Below are positions 31,812 to 40,799 of a DNA stretch of 61,901 nucleotides, in pieces. The notes beneath the pieces are model-generated. The model was not told the DNA's origin. It did no database searches and saw only the letters and a list, made by a program, of their open reading frames with translations. Source of the stretch: Candidatus Cryptobacteroides onthequi (GTDB taxonomy: Bacteria > Bacteroidota > Bacteroidia > Bacteroidales > UBA932); contig JAGHSA010000033.1 in the NCBI GenBank assembly GCA_018066125.1, positions 1 through 61,901 on the forward strand, given 5' to 3'. Both the position numbers and the translations under genes were made by a program. Position 1 is the stretch's first letter, and every line of letters begins with the position of its first letter.

Positions 31812-32807
31812 CTATTCATTGGCTTTTGCCCACTCAAACGAGTAGAGAAGGGATTCTACCTGTCTGAGATACTGCCTCTTATCATATTTAGGAGCATAGA
31901 CAAAGGCATCGAGGACGATGATCTCGCTTCCATCCCTGCTATAGAAAGAATGCGACACGAAAGGACCGCCCATATAGTCGTTGTAGACCTCCCAGAAACC
32001 GCGCATCTGCGCGAAGTCACGCCCCTTGTACTTGACAAAGGACACAGTCGGAGCTATGAACTCGCTGGTGGTCATATAGGTATTGTCAAACATGCCGGGC
32101 ACATTGTCCTTGAGAGCGGCATTGCGGTGAGCCACCAGGCTCTCCAGAGTGAAGTCGGACGCATCACCCTTTGCCGGATATCTGTAGATGAGTACACCCT
32201 GAGTGGTGTACTGCTTCTCATCGGCTATCCATGCAAAATCAGATGTCTTCTTCCTGAGCCTGTAGCCAGATGGGAAATGCGGCGAGCCTCCCATGATCTC
32301 GGCCACCTGAGGATATATCGACTTCTCCTCATAGAGCATGGTGTTGCCTATGACCCTGTCTCTTTCCGCCTGCTCCAGGGCGCTGACAATCTTCTCCCCA
32401 TTGTCCTTCACAAGCTGGATGGCACTGTCTTCAGTAGCCGCGCTCACCCTTATGACACACTGGGGATGAGACCACACGTCAGTGAGATACTCTACCTGCT
32501 CCCTGGCCACCTGAGGCTGGATATCAAAGAAAACTATATTCCTGTGCACCTGGAAGAGGTTCACGAAATTCGATGGGACGACATTGACCAGCGAATAGAG
32601 CGGTTCACGCTGCGCCAGATAAGGGCAGTCGCATGCGAGAAGTTCACGGACCTCGTTTCCGAGATTGCCTTCCCACGGAATCTTGTCCATCATGACTATG
32701 ACCTCGCCAGCCTTGCCGCTCACGTTCGGAAGGAGTTTCTTTGAAGACTTGCTGCCACAGGATGCAAGCACCAGGGCAAGAGCCACTACTGAAAGGATAC
32801 GTCTCAT
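31812..32807 (-). CDS. DUF4837 lipoprotein
   Basis: A 331-residue lipoprotein (lipobox VLASC, Cys at about 17) of the Bacteroidota DUF4837 family. Recognisable blocks are LPNVSGKAGEVIVMMDKIPW, LYSLVNVVPSNFVNLFQVHR, NIVFFDIQP and the C-terminal RGFWEVYNDYMGGPFVSHSF. Function not established. It is the last gene of the M23-dxr-rseP-DUF4837 leftward unit, 11 bp after rseP, a neighbourhood that hints at envelope maintenance. Confidence 0.88.
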   Translation of the reverse strand: MRRILSVVALALVLASCGSKSSKKLLPNVSGKAGEVIVMMDKIPWEGNLGNEVRELLACDCPYLAQREPLYSLVNVVPSNFVNLFQVHRNIVFFDIQPQVAREQVEYLTDVWSHPQCVIRVSAATEDSAIQLVKDNGEKIVSALEQAERDRVIGNTMLYEEKSIYPQVAEIMGGSPHFPSGYRLRKKTSDFAWIADEKQYTTQGVLIYRYPAKGDASDFTLESLVAHRNAALKDNVPGMFDNTYMTTSEFIAPTVSFVKYKGRDFAQMRGFWEVYNDYMGGPFVSHSFYSRDGSEIIVLDAFVYAPKYDKRQYLRQVESLLYSFEWAKANE

Positions 32808-32818
32808 AATATATCGGT

Positions 32819-34159
32819 TTATTTGATAAGCCTGCTTATGTCATTGCCGAAAGCCAGGAACATCAGTCCCAGCAGTATGGCCATGCCCACCAACTGGGCA
32901 GCAGCCATGAACCTGTCGCTCGGCTTGCGGCCTGTGACCATCTCATAGAGGGTGAACAGGATATGTCCTCCGTCAAGTCCCGGAATCGGGATGAGATTCA
33001 TCACGCCGAGCATCACGGACAGAAGTCCAAGCAGATAGAAGAATTCCGTCCAATCCCATGTGCTCGGGAATGCCTGGCCTATCGCAATGAAGCTTCCCAC
33101 CGACTTGTAGGCCTGGGTGCTTGGGGTTGCCACCAGCCTGAGATCGCGGATGTAGTCCCTGATGGTGGTGAAAGTATATCTGCATCCCGCCGGCACAGCG
33201 GTCAGGATGGTGTATTCCTTGGTCCTGAGCCCAGGAAGGAGGGTATAGATGCCTATCCTTCCCAGACTGTCGACAGCAGCGCAGATGGCTAGAGTGTCAG
33301 CACCGCGCACGACAGTAAGTTCCGCATCGCGTCCGGCACATGCCTCAAGCAGGGCGCGCGAGTCCTGAAGGTACGGGGCGCATTCGCCGTTCACGGCTAT
33401 GATGCGGTCGCCATGTACAAGTCCGGCCGATGCGTTCAGGCTTTCCTCCGGCACGGAGTCCACGACCATAGGGAGCGCAAGCGAGAACATTCCGGGAGAA
33501 GAGAGCACCTCCCCTATCATCGACTGGTCGATCCAGATGTCCAGGGTGTCCGCCCCCCTGAGGACAGTAGCCTTGCGTGTACCCCTGCGGGCAAGATCGG
33601 CCTGCAGCATGCCGAAGTTCTCCGGCACATAGTCATCGAATCTCAGTATCTGGTCCCCGGTACGGAATCCCATCTCGTATGCGAGGTCGTTGACATATAT
33701 GCAGCTGCCCTCGTTGGCGATATAGGACTGGCCGTTGATGCCCAGGATGATGGAGAAGAACACAATTGCCGAAATGAAGTTGAACAGCACTCCTCCGAAC
33801 ATCACCAGAAGCCTCTGCCATGCCGGCTTTGTGCGGAATTCATACGGCTGCGGTTCGCGGCGCAGACTTTCCATATCCATGGACTCATCCACCATGCCGC
33901 AGATCTTGCAGTAGCCTCCGAGCGGAAGCCAGCCTATGCCATATTCGGTCTCAGACTCAGCAGCCTTGGGAAAAAGCCGGGTGAACCAGCGGGATTCCTT
34001 GGTGCTGAAGAGCTTGAACCCGCCGGCATCAAAGAAAAGGAAGAACTTGTCCACCCTGATGCCGAAAAGCTTGGCAAAGGTGAAATGTCCCAGCTCATGC
34101 AGCGCGATGAGCAGGGACAGAGCCAATATCACCTGAAGTGTCTTGATGAGTGCTACCAT
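32819..34159 (-). CDS. rseP: RIP metalloprotease RseP (site-2 protease)
   Basis: A 446-residue polytopic zinc protease that cleaves membrane-embedded substrates such as anti-sigma factors and signal-peptide remnants. The zinc motif HELGH is in helix 1 (His21, Glu22, His25) and the third-ligand motif is NLIPIPGLDGGH near residue 393. Two PDZ-like regions lie between them (YEMGFRTGDQILRFDDYVPE; ASAGLVHGDRIIAVNGE). Length fits the two-PDZ class. It overlaps dxr by 7 bp. Confidence 0.95.
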   Translation of the reverse strand: MVALIKTLQVILALSLLIALHELGHFTFAKLFGIRVDKFFLFFDAGGFKLFSTKESRWFTRLFPKAAESETEYGIGWLPLGGYCKICGMVDESMDMESLRREPQPYEFRTKPAWQRLLVMFGGVLFNFISAIVFFSIILGINGQSYIANEGSCIYVNDLAYEMGFRTGDQILRFDDYVPENFGMLQADLARRGTRKATVLRGADTLDIWIDQSMIGEVLSSPGMFSLALPMVVDSVPEESLNASAGLVHGDRIIAVNGECAPYLQDSRALLEACAGRDAELTVVRGADTLAICAAVDSLGRIGIYTLLPGLRTKEYTILTAVPAGCRYTFTTIRDYIRDLRLVATPSTQAYKSVGSFIAIGQAFPSTWDWTEFFYLLGLLSVMLGVMNLIPIPGLDGGHILFTLYEMVTGRKPSDRFMAAAQLVGMAILLGLMFLAFGNDISRLIK

Positions 34160-35310
34160 ATCATTCCCTGAGCTTTGGCGTACACCTCATCATTGGTTGC
34201 GAAGATGTCGTCGAGCGACGGCTCTGCAACAAAATCCACACCATTCATGCATTTCTCGGCAATATTGCTGATATCGTAGAAACCTATCCTGTCCTGAAGG
34301 AACGCCGCCACGGCAGCCTCATTCGCAGCATTGAGGGCGCACGGGATATTGCCTCCGCGCCTGATCGCCTCGAAAGCGAGACCGAGTGCCGGGAAATTGT
34401 CCAGGTCCGGCTCGTAGAACGACAGGGATCCGAGCGCGGCGAAGTCGAGCTTCTTGTTGTTCAGAGGAAGCCTCTTCGGAAAGCCCATGGCATACTGGAT
34501 AGGCTCCCTCATGTCAGGGCAGCCCAGCTGGGCCAGTACCGCACCGTCCTCAAATTCTACCATCGAGTGTATGACAGACTCCGGGTGCACCACGACATGG
34601 ATGTCATCCGGCCGGATATCGAACAGCCATTTCGCTTCGATCACCTCGAAACCCTTGTTCATCATTGTGGAGGAATCTATCGTGATCTTGGCTCCCATGC
34701 TCCAATTGGGATGCTTGAGTGCATCGGCCCTGGTGGCAGCTGCGATGCGCTTCCTGTCCCAGGTACGGAACGGACCGCCGGACGCAGTGAGATGGATGCG
34801 CGAGACGGTATTGCCCTGAGCCGCCATCAGGCACTGGAATATGGCAGAATGCTCCGAATCCACTGGAAGTATAGGCGCATGATACTGCTCAGCGAGCCCC
34901 ATGACTATGGAACCGGCGGCCACCAGTGTCTCCTTGTTTGCCAGAGCGATGATCTTTCCGGCCTTTATGGCTGCCACGGTCGGCGCGAGACCGCTGAAGC
35001 CCACCATCGACGCCACCACGATATCCACCCTGTCGCTGGTGACCAGGTCACATACCGAAGATATTCCGGAGAAGACCTTGATCCCCTTGTCCTGAAGGGC
35101 ATCGGCGACCTCACGGTACTTGGAACCGTTGCAGATCACCACATTGTTGACATCAAATTCGAGGGCCTGGGAGATGAGCAGCGAACTGCTGTTGTTGGCG
35201 GTTATGAGTTCAACCTCGAAAAGGTCAGGATGCTGGCGTACTACGTCAAGCGTCTGCTGGCCGATGGATCCGGTGGACCCGAGGATTGCTATTCGTCTTT
35301 TGTTTTCCAT
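34153..35310 (-). CDS. dxr: 1-deoxy-D-xylulose-5-phosphate reductoisomerase
   Basis: A 385-residue MEP-pathway enzyme converting DXP to MEP with NADPH. NADPH motif at the N-terminus: RRIAILGSTGSIGQQTLDVV. Active-site segments are LANKETLVAAGSIV, PVDSEHSAIFQCL, TASGGPFR, HPNWSMGAKITIDSSTMMNK and HPESVIHSMVEF. Normal length. It overlaps its neighbours at both ends (1 bp with the M23 gene, 7 bp with rseP). Confidence 0.97.
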   Translation of the reverse strand: MENKRRIAILGSTGSIGQQTLDVVRQHPDLFEVELITANNSSSLLISQALEFDVNNVVICNGSKYREVADALQDKGIKVFSGISSVCDLVTSDRVDIVVASMVGFSGLAPTVAAIKAGKIIALANKETLVAAGSIVMGLAEQYHAPILPVDSEHSAIFQCLMAAQGNTVSRIHLTASGGPFRTWDRKRIAAATRADALKHPNWSMGAKITIDSSTMMNKGFEVIEAKWLFDIRPDDIHVVVHPESVIHSMVEFEDGAVLAQLGCPDMREPIQYAMGFPKRLPLNNKKLDFAALGSLSFYEPDLDNFPALGLAFEAIRRGGNIPCALNAANEAAVAAFLQDRIGFYDISNIAEKCMNGVDFVAEPSLDDIFATNDEVYAKAQGMIW

Positions 35311-36152
35311 CAGAAGCTTATATACAGTGCAGGGTCGATGAGTGCGCCCTTGTACCAGATTTCAAAATGAAGGTTGCCTCCAGCCTGTTCCTCGACATCA
35401 CCTGCAAGTCCCACCGGAGTGCCGGCGCTCACATGGTCGCCGATGCCCTTGAGGAGTTTCTGGTTCTGCCGGTAAATGGAAACGATATCACCGGGATGCT
35501 GGATGCCTATGGTATATCCGGACTCGTCATTCCATCCGGAGAAAATGACTGTACCCTCCAATACCGAAAGGACGGTCGATCCGGCAGGGGCCGTGAGCTC
35601 CAGATAAGGATGGAGGAGCTGGTCGAATGCCTTGGACACCGTGCCCTTGACAGGGGCGAAGAAATGGCGTCCCTCGAGAGTGAGGTCGCCCTGGGCCTCC
35701 GAAGTGCCGCGCCTGTCATTCTGGGACACCATCCTTCGCAGAAGGGTGTCGCTCTGGGCAAGTTCCTCGGACGATGCCATGACTGCAGAGTCCGACACAT
35801 CGCGGCGGATCAGGCTGTCTATGTTGACCGGAGCCTGGCCGTCCACCACGCGCCTGAGGTTCTCCGCATAGAACTCCCAGCGGTTGATGATGGTCTCCAG
35901 AGAGTCGATGCGTATGGCGTTGCGTACCGCCTCGTTGCGGGACTTGGCACCCGGGTAGCCCGGGATGGTATGACGCAGCGGAGTGAATGCGAACAGACAG
36001 TAGGCGAGCAGGCAGGCGACCACTGCCGAGGCAAAGGTCATGAACCAGAATCCGAAACGCGTGAAACGCTTGCTCATCAGCGTCTTCTGGGTCTCTTCAT
36101 CCGAAAGGGTCGCCCTGAATATGTTGGTCTTGTCTTTTATGCTTTTTGCCAT
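35310..36152 (-). CDS. M23-family peptidase domain protein
   Basis: A 280-residue single-pass membrane protein. The start MAKSIKDKTNIFRATLSDEE (36152) is followed by a helix (WFMTFASAVVACLLAYCLFA), a helical stretch and an M23 (LytM) domain from about residue 180 (GTVSKAFDQLLHPYLELTAP, AGNLHFEIWYKG for the HxH-type end). The first zinc ligand region reads LLHPYLELTA where active enzymes have HxGxD, so this looks like a catalytically degenerate LytM, probably a hydrolase activator. Longer upstream frames run antisense through ruvX. Divergent from ruvX with 24 bp between starts. Confidence 0.85.
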   Translation of the reverse strand: MAKSIKDKTNIFRATLSDEETQKTLMSKRFTRFGFWFMTFASAVVACLLAYCLFAFTPLRHTIPGYPGAKSRNEAVRNAIRIDSLETIINRWEFYAENLRRVVDGQAPVNIDSLIRRDVSDSAVMASSEELAQSDTLLRRMVSQNDRRGTSEAQGDLTLEGRHFFAPVKGTVSKAFDQLLHPYLELTAPAGSTVLSVLEGTVIFSGWNDESGYTIGIQHPGDIVSIYRQNQKLLKGIGDHVSAGTPVGLAGDVEEQAGGNLHFEIWYKGALIDPALYISF

Positions 36153-36160
36153 AAAATTGC

Positions 36161-36168
36161 TAACTTTG
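36161..36168 (+). promoter_or_regulatory. -7 promoter element (TAACTTTG) for ruvX-def-manB unit
   Basis: TAnnTTTG match 8 bp before the ruvX ATG. The mRNA leader can be only a few bases or absent. Confidence 0.6.
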
Positions 36169-36176
36169 CTACGATT

Positions 36177-36593
36177 ATGGAGAGACTGATCGGAATTGAC
36201 TACGGCAGGAAACGTACGGGACTCGCAGTTAGTGACCCGCTTCGGATTTTCGCATCTCCCCTCGAAACCGTGCCTGCTGCAAAGATAATAGAATATCTCA
36301 AAAAATACTCGCAGAACGAGACCATCGTACGTTTCGTGATCGGCTACCCGGTCAACATGAACGGCAGGCCTTCCGAGGCCGCCGCCGACATTGACAGATT
36401 TCTCCCTCAGCTCAGGAAAGCCTTTCCGGGAATCCCGGTCGAGCTTGAAGACGAGCGTTTCACGTCTGTCCTCGCCCACAGGGCGATGATCGACGGAGGC
36501 ATGAAAGCCAAAGACAGAAGAGACAAAAAACAGGTCGACAAGATCAGTGCGGCAATCATTTTGCAGGGATATCTCGACCGGACAAACAGATAG
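36177..36593 (+). CDS. ruvX: Holliday junction resolvase-like RuvX (YqgF)
   Basis: A 138-residue RNase H-fold nuclease family protein involved in 16S rRNA maturation and proposed for Holliday junctions. Family motifs are GIDYGRKRTGLAVSDPLRIF, FVIGYPVNMNGRPSE and LEDERFTSVLAHRAMIDGG. The start MERLIGIDYG at 36177 is at the conserved position, immediately after the promoter box. A much longer in-frame extension upstream is antisense to the M23 gene. It ends with TAG, 3 bp before def. Confidence 0.95.
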   Translation: MERLIGIDYGRKRTGLAVSDPLRIFASPLETVPAAKIIEYLKKYSQNETIVRFVIGYPVNMNGRPSEAAADIDRFLPQLRKAFPGIPVELEDERFTSVLAHRAMIDGGMKAKDRRDKKQVDKISAAIILQGYLDRTNR

Positions 36594-36596
36594 GAA

Positions 36597-37151
36597 ATGA
36601 TACAACCGATATATCTTTACGGATCAGAAGTGCTCCGCGAGGTCGCGAAAGAAGCCGACCTCAGCCAGAAAGAAGAACTCACAAAGCTCATCACCGACCT
36701 CAAGGACACGCTTGTCAAGTCAGAAGGATGCGGTCTCGCCGCTCCTCAGATCGGAGTCAGCCAGAGAGTGGTGATAGTCGACGGAGACGTCATGGCAGAT
36801 GTGTATGACTACCTGAAGGGTTTCTTCAGAGTCCTGATCAACCCTGTGATTGTTGAAGAGAGCGCAAAAAAGTGCGAATACAACGAGGGTTGCCTCAGCG
36901 TGCCGGGCATCTATGCGGACGTTGTGCGCCCGGAATCCATGACTGTACGCTACACCAACGAGAATTTTGAAGAAGTCACCGAGACCTTCGACAAGTTCGC
37001 CTGCCGCATGGTACAGCACGAGATGTCACATCTCGACGGTGTGCTCTTCACCGACCTCGTGGCCCCTATCCGCAAGAAAATCATCAGCAAGAAGCTGGTT
37101 AACATCTCACGCGGGCGTGTATCCACCCGTTACAACGCCAAAATCAAATAA
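36597..37151 (+). CDS. def: Peptide deformylase
   Basis: A 184-residue iron/zinc enzyme removing the N-formyl group from nascent proteins. All three motifs are present: GCGLAAPQIG, EGCLSVPG with the metal Cys, and QHEMSHLDGVLF with the HExxH metal histidines (S replaces the usual D before the second His). Normal length for Bacteroidota. It lies 3 bp after ruvX and 6 bp before manB. Confidence 0.97.
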   Translation: MIQPIYLYGSEVLREVAKEADLSQKEELTKLITDLKDTLVKSEGCGLAAPQIGVSQRVVIVDGDVMADVYDYLKGFFRVLINPVIVEESAKKCEYNEGCLSVPGIYADVVRPESMTVRYTNENFEEVTETFDKFACRMVQHEMSHLDGVLFTDLVAPIRKKIISKKLVNISRGRVSTRYNAKIK

Positions 37152-37157
37152 TCCGAC

Positions 37158-38516
37158 ATGGGAGCTTTTCACGCATACGACATCCGTGGCATATACGGCG
37201 TCGATTTTGACAGAGACACAGCCTACAAGGTAGGTTATTTCATACCGGAACTCCTCGATGCAGACAAGGTACTTGTCGGACGCGACTGCAGAGTGTCTTC
37301 CGACGAGGTGCATGAATACCTGGTCAGGGGCATCACGGATGCAGGCGCCGACGTGTACGACATCGGCCTGAGCAGCACTCCGATGGTATATTTCGGCACG
37401 GCCAATTTCAACTTCAAGGCATCCGTGCAGATCACCGCATCACACAACCCCGCCGAATACAACGGCATGAAGGTATCCACCACGAATGCAGCAGCGATCG
37501 GCTATGACGCCGGTCTCTCAACCATCAAGAAATGGATAGACGAGGGCAAGGCGACACCTGCCGCAGAGCGCAGGGGCGAAGTGCACCCGATGGACATCCA
37601 CAGGGAATACGTGGACTTCCTCATGAAGTTCAAGGGAGACTACAGCGGCCTCAACGTCGCATTCGACCTTTCCAACGGCATGGCGAATCTTTTTGCCAAG
37701 GAGATTTTCGGGGAAGGTGCACACTATATCTTCGATGAGATCGACGGCCGTTTTCCGAACCACGAGCCGAATCCGCTCATCCACAAGAATGTCGTCCCTC
37801 TTGAGAACCTCGTGAAGGAGACAGGGGCCGACATCGGAGTCATCTACGACGGAGACGCTGACAGAGTCATGTTCGTGGACGAGAAGGGATGCTTCATCTC
37901 ACCTGACCTCATGATCGCCGTTATGGGACTCTACTTCATCGGAGAGAGAGGAGAGAAGGACTGCCGCGTCCTCCAGGACATCCGCAGCTCAAAAGCCGTG
38001 GGTGAGTACCTCGCGCCTATGGGTGCGGACATGAGGACATGGAAGGTGGGACGCGCCTTCGCTGCCAACAGACTCCGCGAAATCGACGGCCTCTGGGGCG
38101 GAGAACTTGCAGGTCACTACTATTTCAAGGACTTCTTCTACTCCGACAGCGGCATGCTCGCCTCAATGATCATACTCAACATCGTGGCAAAGCTCAAGAA
38201 AGAGGGCAAGACCATCAGCGAGGTCATTGCAGATATCGTCAAGTACAAGAATTCCGGAGAGATCAACTTCCGCATAGAAGACAAGGCAGGAGCGATGGAA
38301 GCAATAAGGGAGATGTTCACATCCGAGGAAGAGCCGTCCGCATTCATGGACTTCGACGGATACAGAGTCGAATTCCCTGACTGGTGGTTCAATATCAGGC
38401 CTTCCAACACCGAGCCGTACCTTCGCTTCATCTGCGAGGCAGATTCAGATGAACTGCTCGCAGAGAAAATCCAGAAGACAAGAACGTTACTAGAAACCAG
38501 ATTCGGAGCTAAATGA
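37158..38516 (+). CDS. manB: Phosphomannomutase/phosphoglucomutase
   Basis: A 452-residue alpha-D-phosphohexomutase. The N-terminus is HAYDIRGIYGVDFDRDTAYK. The phosphoserine loop is QITASHNPAEYNGMK, the metal loop is VIYDGDADRVMFVD, the sugar loop is GLWGGELAGHYYFKDFFYSD (GEMSGH-like), and the phosphate loop is RPSNTEPYLRFICEA. It supplies mannose-1-P or glucose-1-P for envelope glycans. Mannose versus glucose preference cannot be read from the sequence. It overlaps the following gene by 4 bp (ATGA). Confidence 0.93.
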   Translation: MGAFHAYDIRGIYGVDFDRDTAYKVGYFIPELLDADKVLVGRDCRVSSDEVHEYLVRGITDAGADVYDIGLSSTPMVYFGTANFNFKASVQITASHNPAEYNGMKVSTTNAAAIGYDAGLSTIKKWIDEGKATPAAERRGEVHPMDIHREYVDFLMKFKGDYSGLNVAFDLSNGMANLFAKEIFGEGAHYIFDEIDGRFPNHEPNPLIHKNVVPLENLVKETGADIGVIYDGDADRVMFVDEKGCFISPDLMIAVMGLYFIGERGEKDCRVLQDIRSSKAVGEYLAPMGADMRTWKVGRAFAANRLREIDGLWGGELAGHYYFKDFFYSDSGMLASMIILNIVAKLKKEGKTISEVIADIVKYKNSGEINFRIEDKAGAMEAIREMFTSEEEPSAFMDFDGYRVEFPDWWFNIRPSNTEPYLRFICEADSDELLAEKIQKTRTLLETRFGAK

Positions 38517-39565
38517 AAAAATTCCTGACAGCAACCGCATTCATACTGTGCCTGGCCATGGGAAATGTCCACGCCCAGAATCTCGACTGCACACCTAAAC
38601 CCATGACAAAGGAGCGCGCGATGATACTCCTCTCGCGTCCGACCTTCTCACACCCGATCAAGTCTCTCATCCCTGAGGAAGAGGCCGCTTCTGTTGACAC
38701 AATAGACACAGGCAACCCTCAGATCAAGATTGTCCTCTACGGTGACAACACCTGGAAATATGTCAAGGACGGAGACCTCCTGAGCTCACAGGACTACTTC
38801 AAGGAGCACTGGAACGACAGTTCTGTCGATCCTTTCGGAATGGAGTTCAGTTCCCTGCCGGAGCGCACCACACTCTGGCTGGTCGACGAGACCTCTCAGT
38901 TCTGCTGCCCATACAAGAACAAGGTGTATTCAAAGTTCGGCTACCGCCACCGCCGCAGGCATCAGGGCTGCGATCTCCCGCTCAAGGTGGGAGACCCAAT
39001 CCATGCAGCATTTGACGGAAAGGTCCGCATATCAAAGTACGTAAAGGGCTACGGCAACCTGGTGGTAATCCGCCACCAGAACGGTCTTGAGACTTTCTAT
39101 GGCCACCTCTCATCACGCAAGGTGGAAGTCGGCGACTGGGTTACCGCCGGCCAGACCATCGGCCTTGGAGGCTCGACAGGACGTTCTACGGGTCCTCACC
39201 TCCATTTTGAGACAAGGTATTCCGGATATGCATTTGACCCTGAATGGCTCATAGACTTCGAAAGCGGAACCCTCCGCACCGGAGTCTTCACACTCAAGAA
39301 AAAGTACCTGAGCGCAAGCAGCCGCTACGTGCCAGAGTCTGATGACGAGGAAGAGGAAATCTTGCTCGCAGAGGATCAGGAAAGGGCTGAAGCAGCCAAG
39401 AAAGCCGCAGAACAGGCAGCCAAGAAATACCACACCATCAAGTCCGGAGACACTCTCGGCGCTCTGGCGATCAAGTACCACACGACTGTCCGCCAGATCT
39501 GCGCATGGAACAACATAACCACCAGGACTACCCTCAAGATCGGAAGGAAACTCAGGGTACATTGA
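38513..39565 (+). CDS. Secreted M23 endopeptidase with LysM domain
   Basis: A 350-residue exported protein with signal peptide ending NVHAQ. The M23 LytM zinc site is complete: HQGCDLPLKVGDPIHAAFDG (HxxxD) and GPHLHFETRY (HxH). A lysine/alanine/glutamate linker and a C-terminal LysM (YHTIKSGDTLGALAIKYHTT, then WNNITTRTTLKIGRKLRVH) follow. It would bind and cleave peptide cross-links of the wall. In contrast to the degenerate M23 protein across the divergent promoter, this one looks active. Coupled to manB by ATGA overlap. Confidence 0.93.
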   Translation: MKKFLTATAFILCLAMGNVHAQNLDCTPKPMTKERAMILLSRPTFSHPIKSLIPEEEAASVDTIDTGNPQIKIVLYGDNTWKYVKDGDLLSSQDYFKEHWNDSSVDPFGMEFSSLPERTTLWLVDETSQFCCPYKNKVYSKFGYRHRRRHQGCDLPLKVGDPIHAAFDGKVRISKYVKGYGNLVVIRHQNGLETFYGHLSSRKVEVGDWVTAGQTIGLGGSTGRSTGPHLHFETRYSGYAFDPEWLIDFESGTLRTGVFTLKKKYLSASSRYVPESDDEEEEILLAEDQERAEAAKKAAEQAAKKYHTIKSGDTLGALAIKYHTTVRQICAWNNITTRTTLKIGRKLRVH

Positions 39566-39587
39566 TACCGTCTAATAAATGCCAATC

Positions 39588-40424
39588 ATGAAATTCAGGA
39601 AACTGCTTTGTATGTGCCTTCTCGGCCTGGGACTCTTCTCATGCGGAAAGAAGGCTGACGCGCCATTCTTCTTCATACAGCTCACCGACACCCAGATGGG
39701 ATTCAGGGAGTCCGGAACCATCGAGAAAAGCGTCGGATTCCTGACAGAGAGCGTGGATGCCATCAACAGGCTCCATCCTGCCTTTGTCGTGGTCACCGGT
39801 GACATGCTGAACCACTGGAACAGCGAGAAGGAGCTCACCGCCTACAAGGGACTCATCGGACAGATAGACAAAGACATACCTGTTTATGAAATTCCCGGCA
39901 ATCATGACTTCAGGCCTGGAAAGGAGCCGGAAAGCGGTCCAGCATACTTCGAGCATTTCGGCGGAACCGACAGATTCAGCTTCGTTTACAACAAGTCCCT
40001 GTTCGTGGGCATCAACAGCTGCTACATAAAAGACGAAGATGTGGAGAAGGAAGCGGAGCAGTACTCATGGCTAGTCGATGAAATCACCAGGAACAAAGCG
40101 GCTGTCAACCATATTTTCCTTTTCACCCACTGCTCCATCATCAAGGAGTCCCCTGATGAGGAAGCCGACTATTTCAGTTTCCAGGAGCCATACAGGAGCA
40201 AATACTTGAAGCTCTGCAAGGATTACGGCATCGACGCCGTATTCTCCGGACACTTCCACAGAAAGCGTTTTGTCGAGTATGACGGAACCCAGTTCGTGAC
40301 CTGCACAGCTTCAGGCACTCCACTTGAAGAAGGATTTACCGGCATCAATGTCGTGGCCGTCAGACCTGACTCATTCTCCTGGGAGATGGTTCCTCAGGCA
40401 GAGGCCACCGCTCCCGCACTTTAA
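39588..40424 (+). CDS. Calcineurin-like metallophosphoesterase lipoprotein
   Basis: A 278-residue lipoprotein (LGLFSC lipobox) with the metallophosphoesterase motifs in order: QLTDTQMGF, VVTGDMLNHW, EIPGNHDFRPG, FTHCSI and FSGHFHRKRF. Substrate not inferable. The start at 39588 (MKFRKLLCM) is preferred over a Met three codons upstream for its signal-like basic start. It lies 22 bp after the M23/LysM gene and is the last gene of the rightward unit before a terminator. Confidence 0.85.
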   Translation: MKFRKLLCMCLLGLGLFSCGKKADAPFFFIQLTDTQMGFRESGTIEKSVGFLTESVDAINRLHPAFVVVTGDMLNHWNSEKELTAYKGLIGQIDKDIPVYEIPGNHDFRPGKEPESGPAYFEHFGGTDRFSFVYNKSLFVGINSCYIKDEDVEKEAEQYSWLVDEITRNKAAVNHIFLFTHCSIIKESPDEEADYFSFQEPYRSKYLKLCKDYGIDAVFSGHFHRKRFVEYDGTQFVTCTASGTPLEEGFTGINVVAVRPDSFSWEMVPQAEATAPAL

Positions 40425-40477
40425 ACTGGGAAACTCAGCACCGCAAGGGTTCGGGGCGGCCTGGCCCCGATAATAAA

Positions 40478-40503
40478 AGAGCCGGCCCTCAAGGGTCGGC
40501 TCT
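40478..40503. terminator. Bidirectional intrinsic terminator
   Basis: Stem AGAGCCGGCCCT/AGGGTCGGCTCT with flanking AAAA and TTT. It serves the rightward phosphoesterase unit and the leftward tRNA-Arg unit, which ends 5 bp away. Confidence 0.8.
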
Positions 40504-40507
40504 TTCG

Positions 40508-40579
40508 TAGTCCCTAGTGGAATCGAACCACTATTTAAGGTTTAGGAAACCTTCGTTCTATCCGTTGAACTAAGGGACC
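40508..40579 (-). tRNA. tRNA-Arg (anticodon CCT)
   Basis: Acceptor GGTCCCT pairs with AGGGACT (one G-T), with discriminator A. Anticodon stem AAGGT/ACCTT with loop TTCCTAA gives CCT. TPsiC GTTCGATTC intact. It lies 19 bp after rpmF and is probably co-transcribed with DUF177-rpmF. Confidence 0.95.
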
Positions 40580-40598
40580 AGCATAAAAAAGATGCTGA

Positions 40599-40781
40599 TT
40601 ATTCAGCGCTCTTCTCGATGATCTGACGTCCTCTGTAGTATCCGCACTCAGGGCATACTCTGTGGTAGATTACTGTTGCACCACAGTTAGGACAAGCAGC
40701 AAGTGTAGGGACAGGAGCGAAATCGTGAGTACGTCTCTTGTCTCTTCTCTGCTTAGAGAGTTTGTGTTTCGGATGTGCCAT
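40599..40781 (-). CDS. rpmF: 50S ribosomal protein L32
   Basis: A 60-residue protein. MAHPKHKLSKQRRDKRRTHD is the L32 start, followed by the zinc ribbon CPNCGATV and CPECGYYRGR with four cysteines. Normal length. Conserved DUF177-rpmF order, 18 bp after the DUF177 gene. Confidence 0.96.
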   Translation of the reverse strand: MAHPKHKLSKQRRDKRRTHDFAPVPTLAACPNCGATVIYHRVCPECGYYRGRQIIEKSAE

Positions 40782-40799
40782 TGTACAATTATTTTAATA

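Noticed and set aside
34150-35370. A 406-codon plus-strand open frame opposite dxr
   Set aside because: It is antisense to a clear dxr gene. The translated sequence has no recognisable motifs, and codon pairing explains the openness.
35286-36176. An N-terminal extension of nearly 300 residues in frame with ruvX
   Set aside because: It runs antisense through the M23 gene. RuvX homology begins at 36177 and a promoter box sits just before that ATG.
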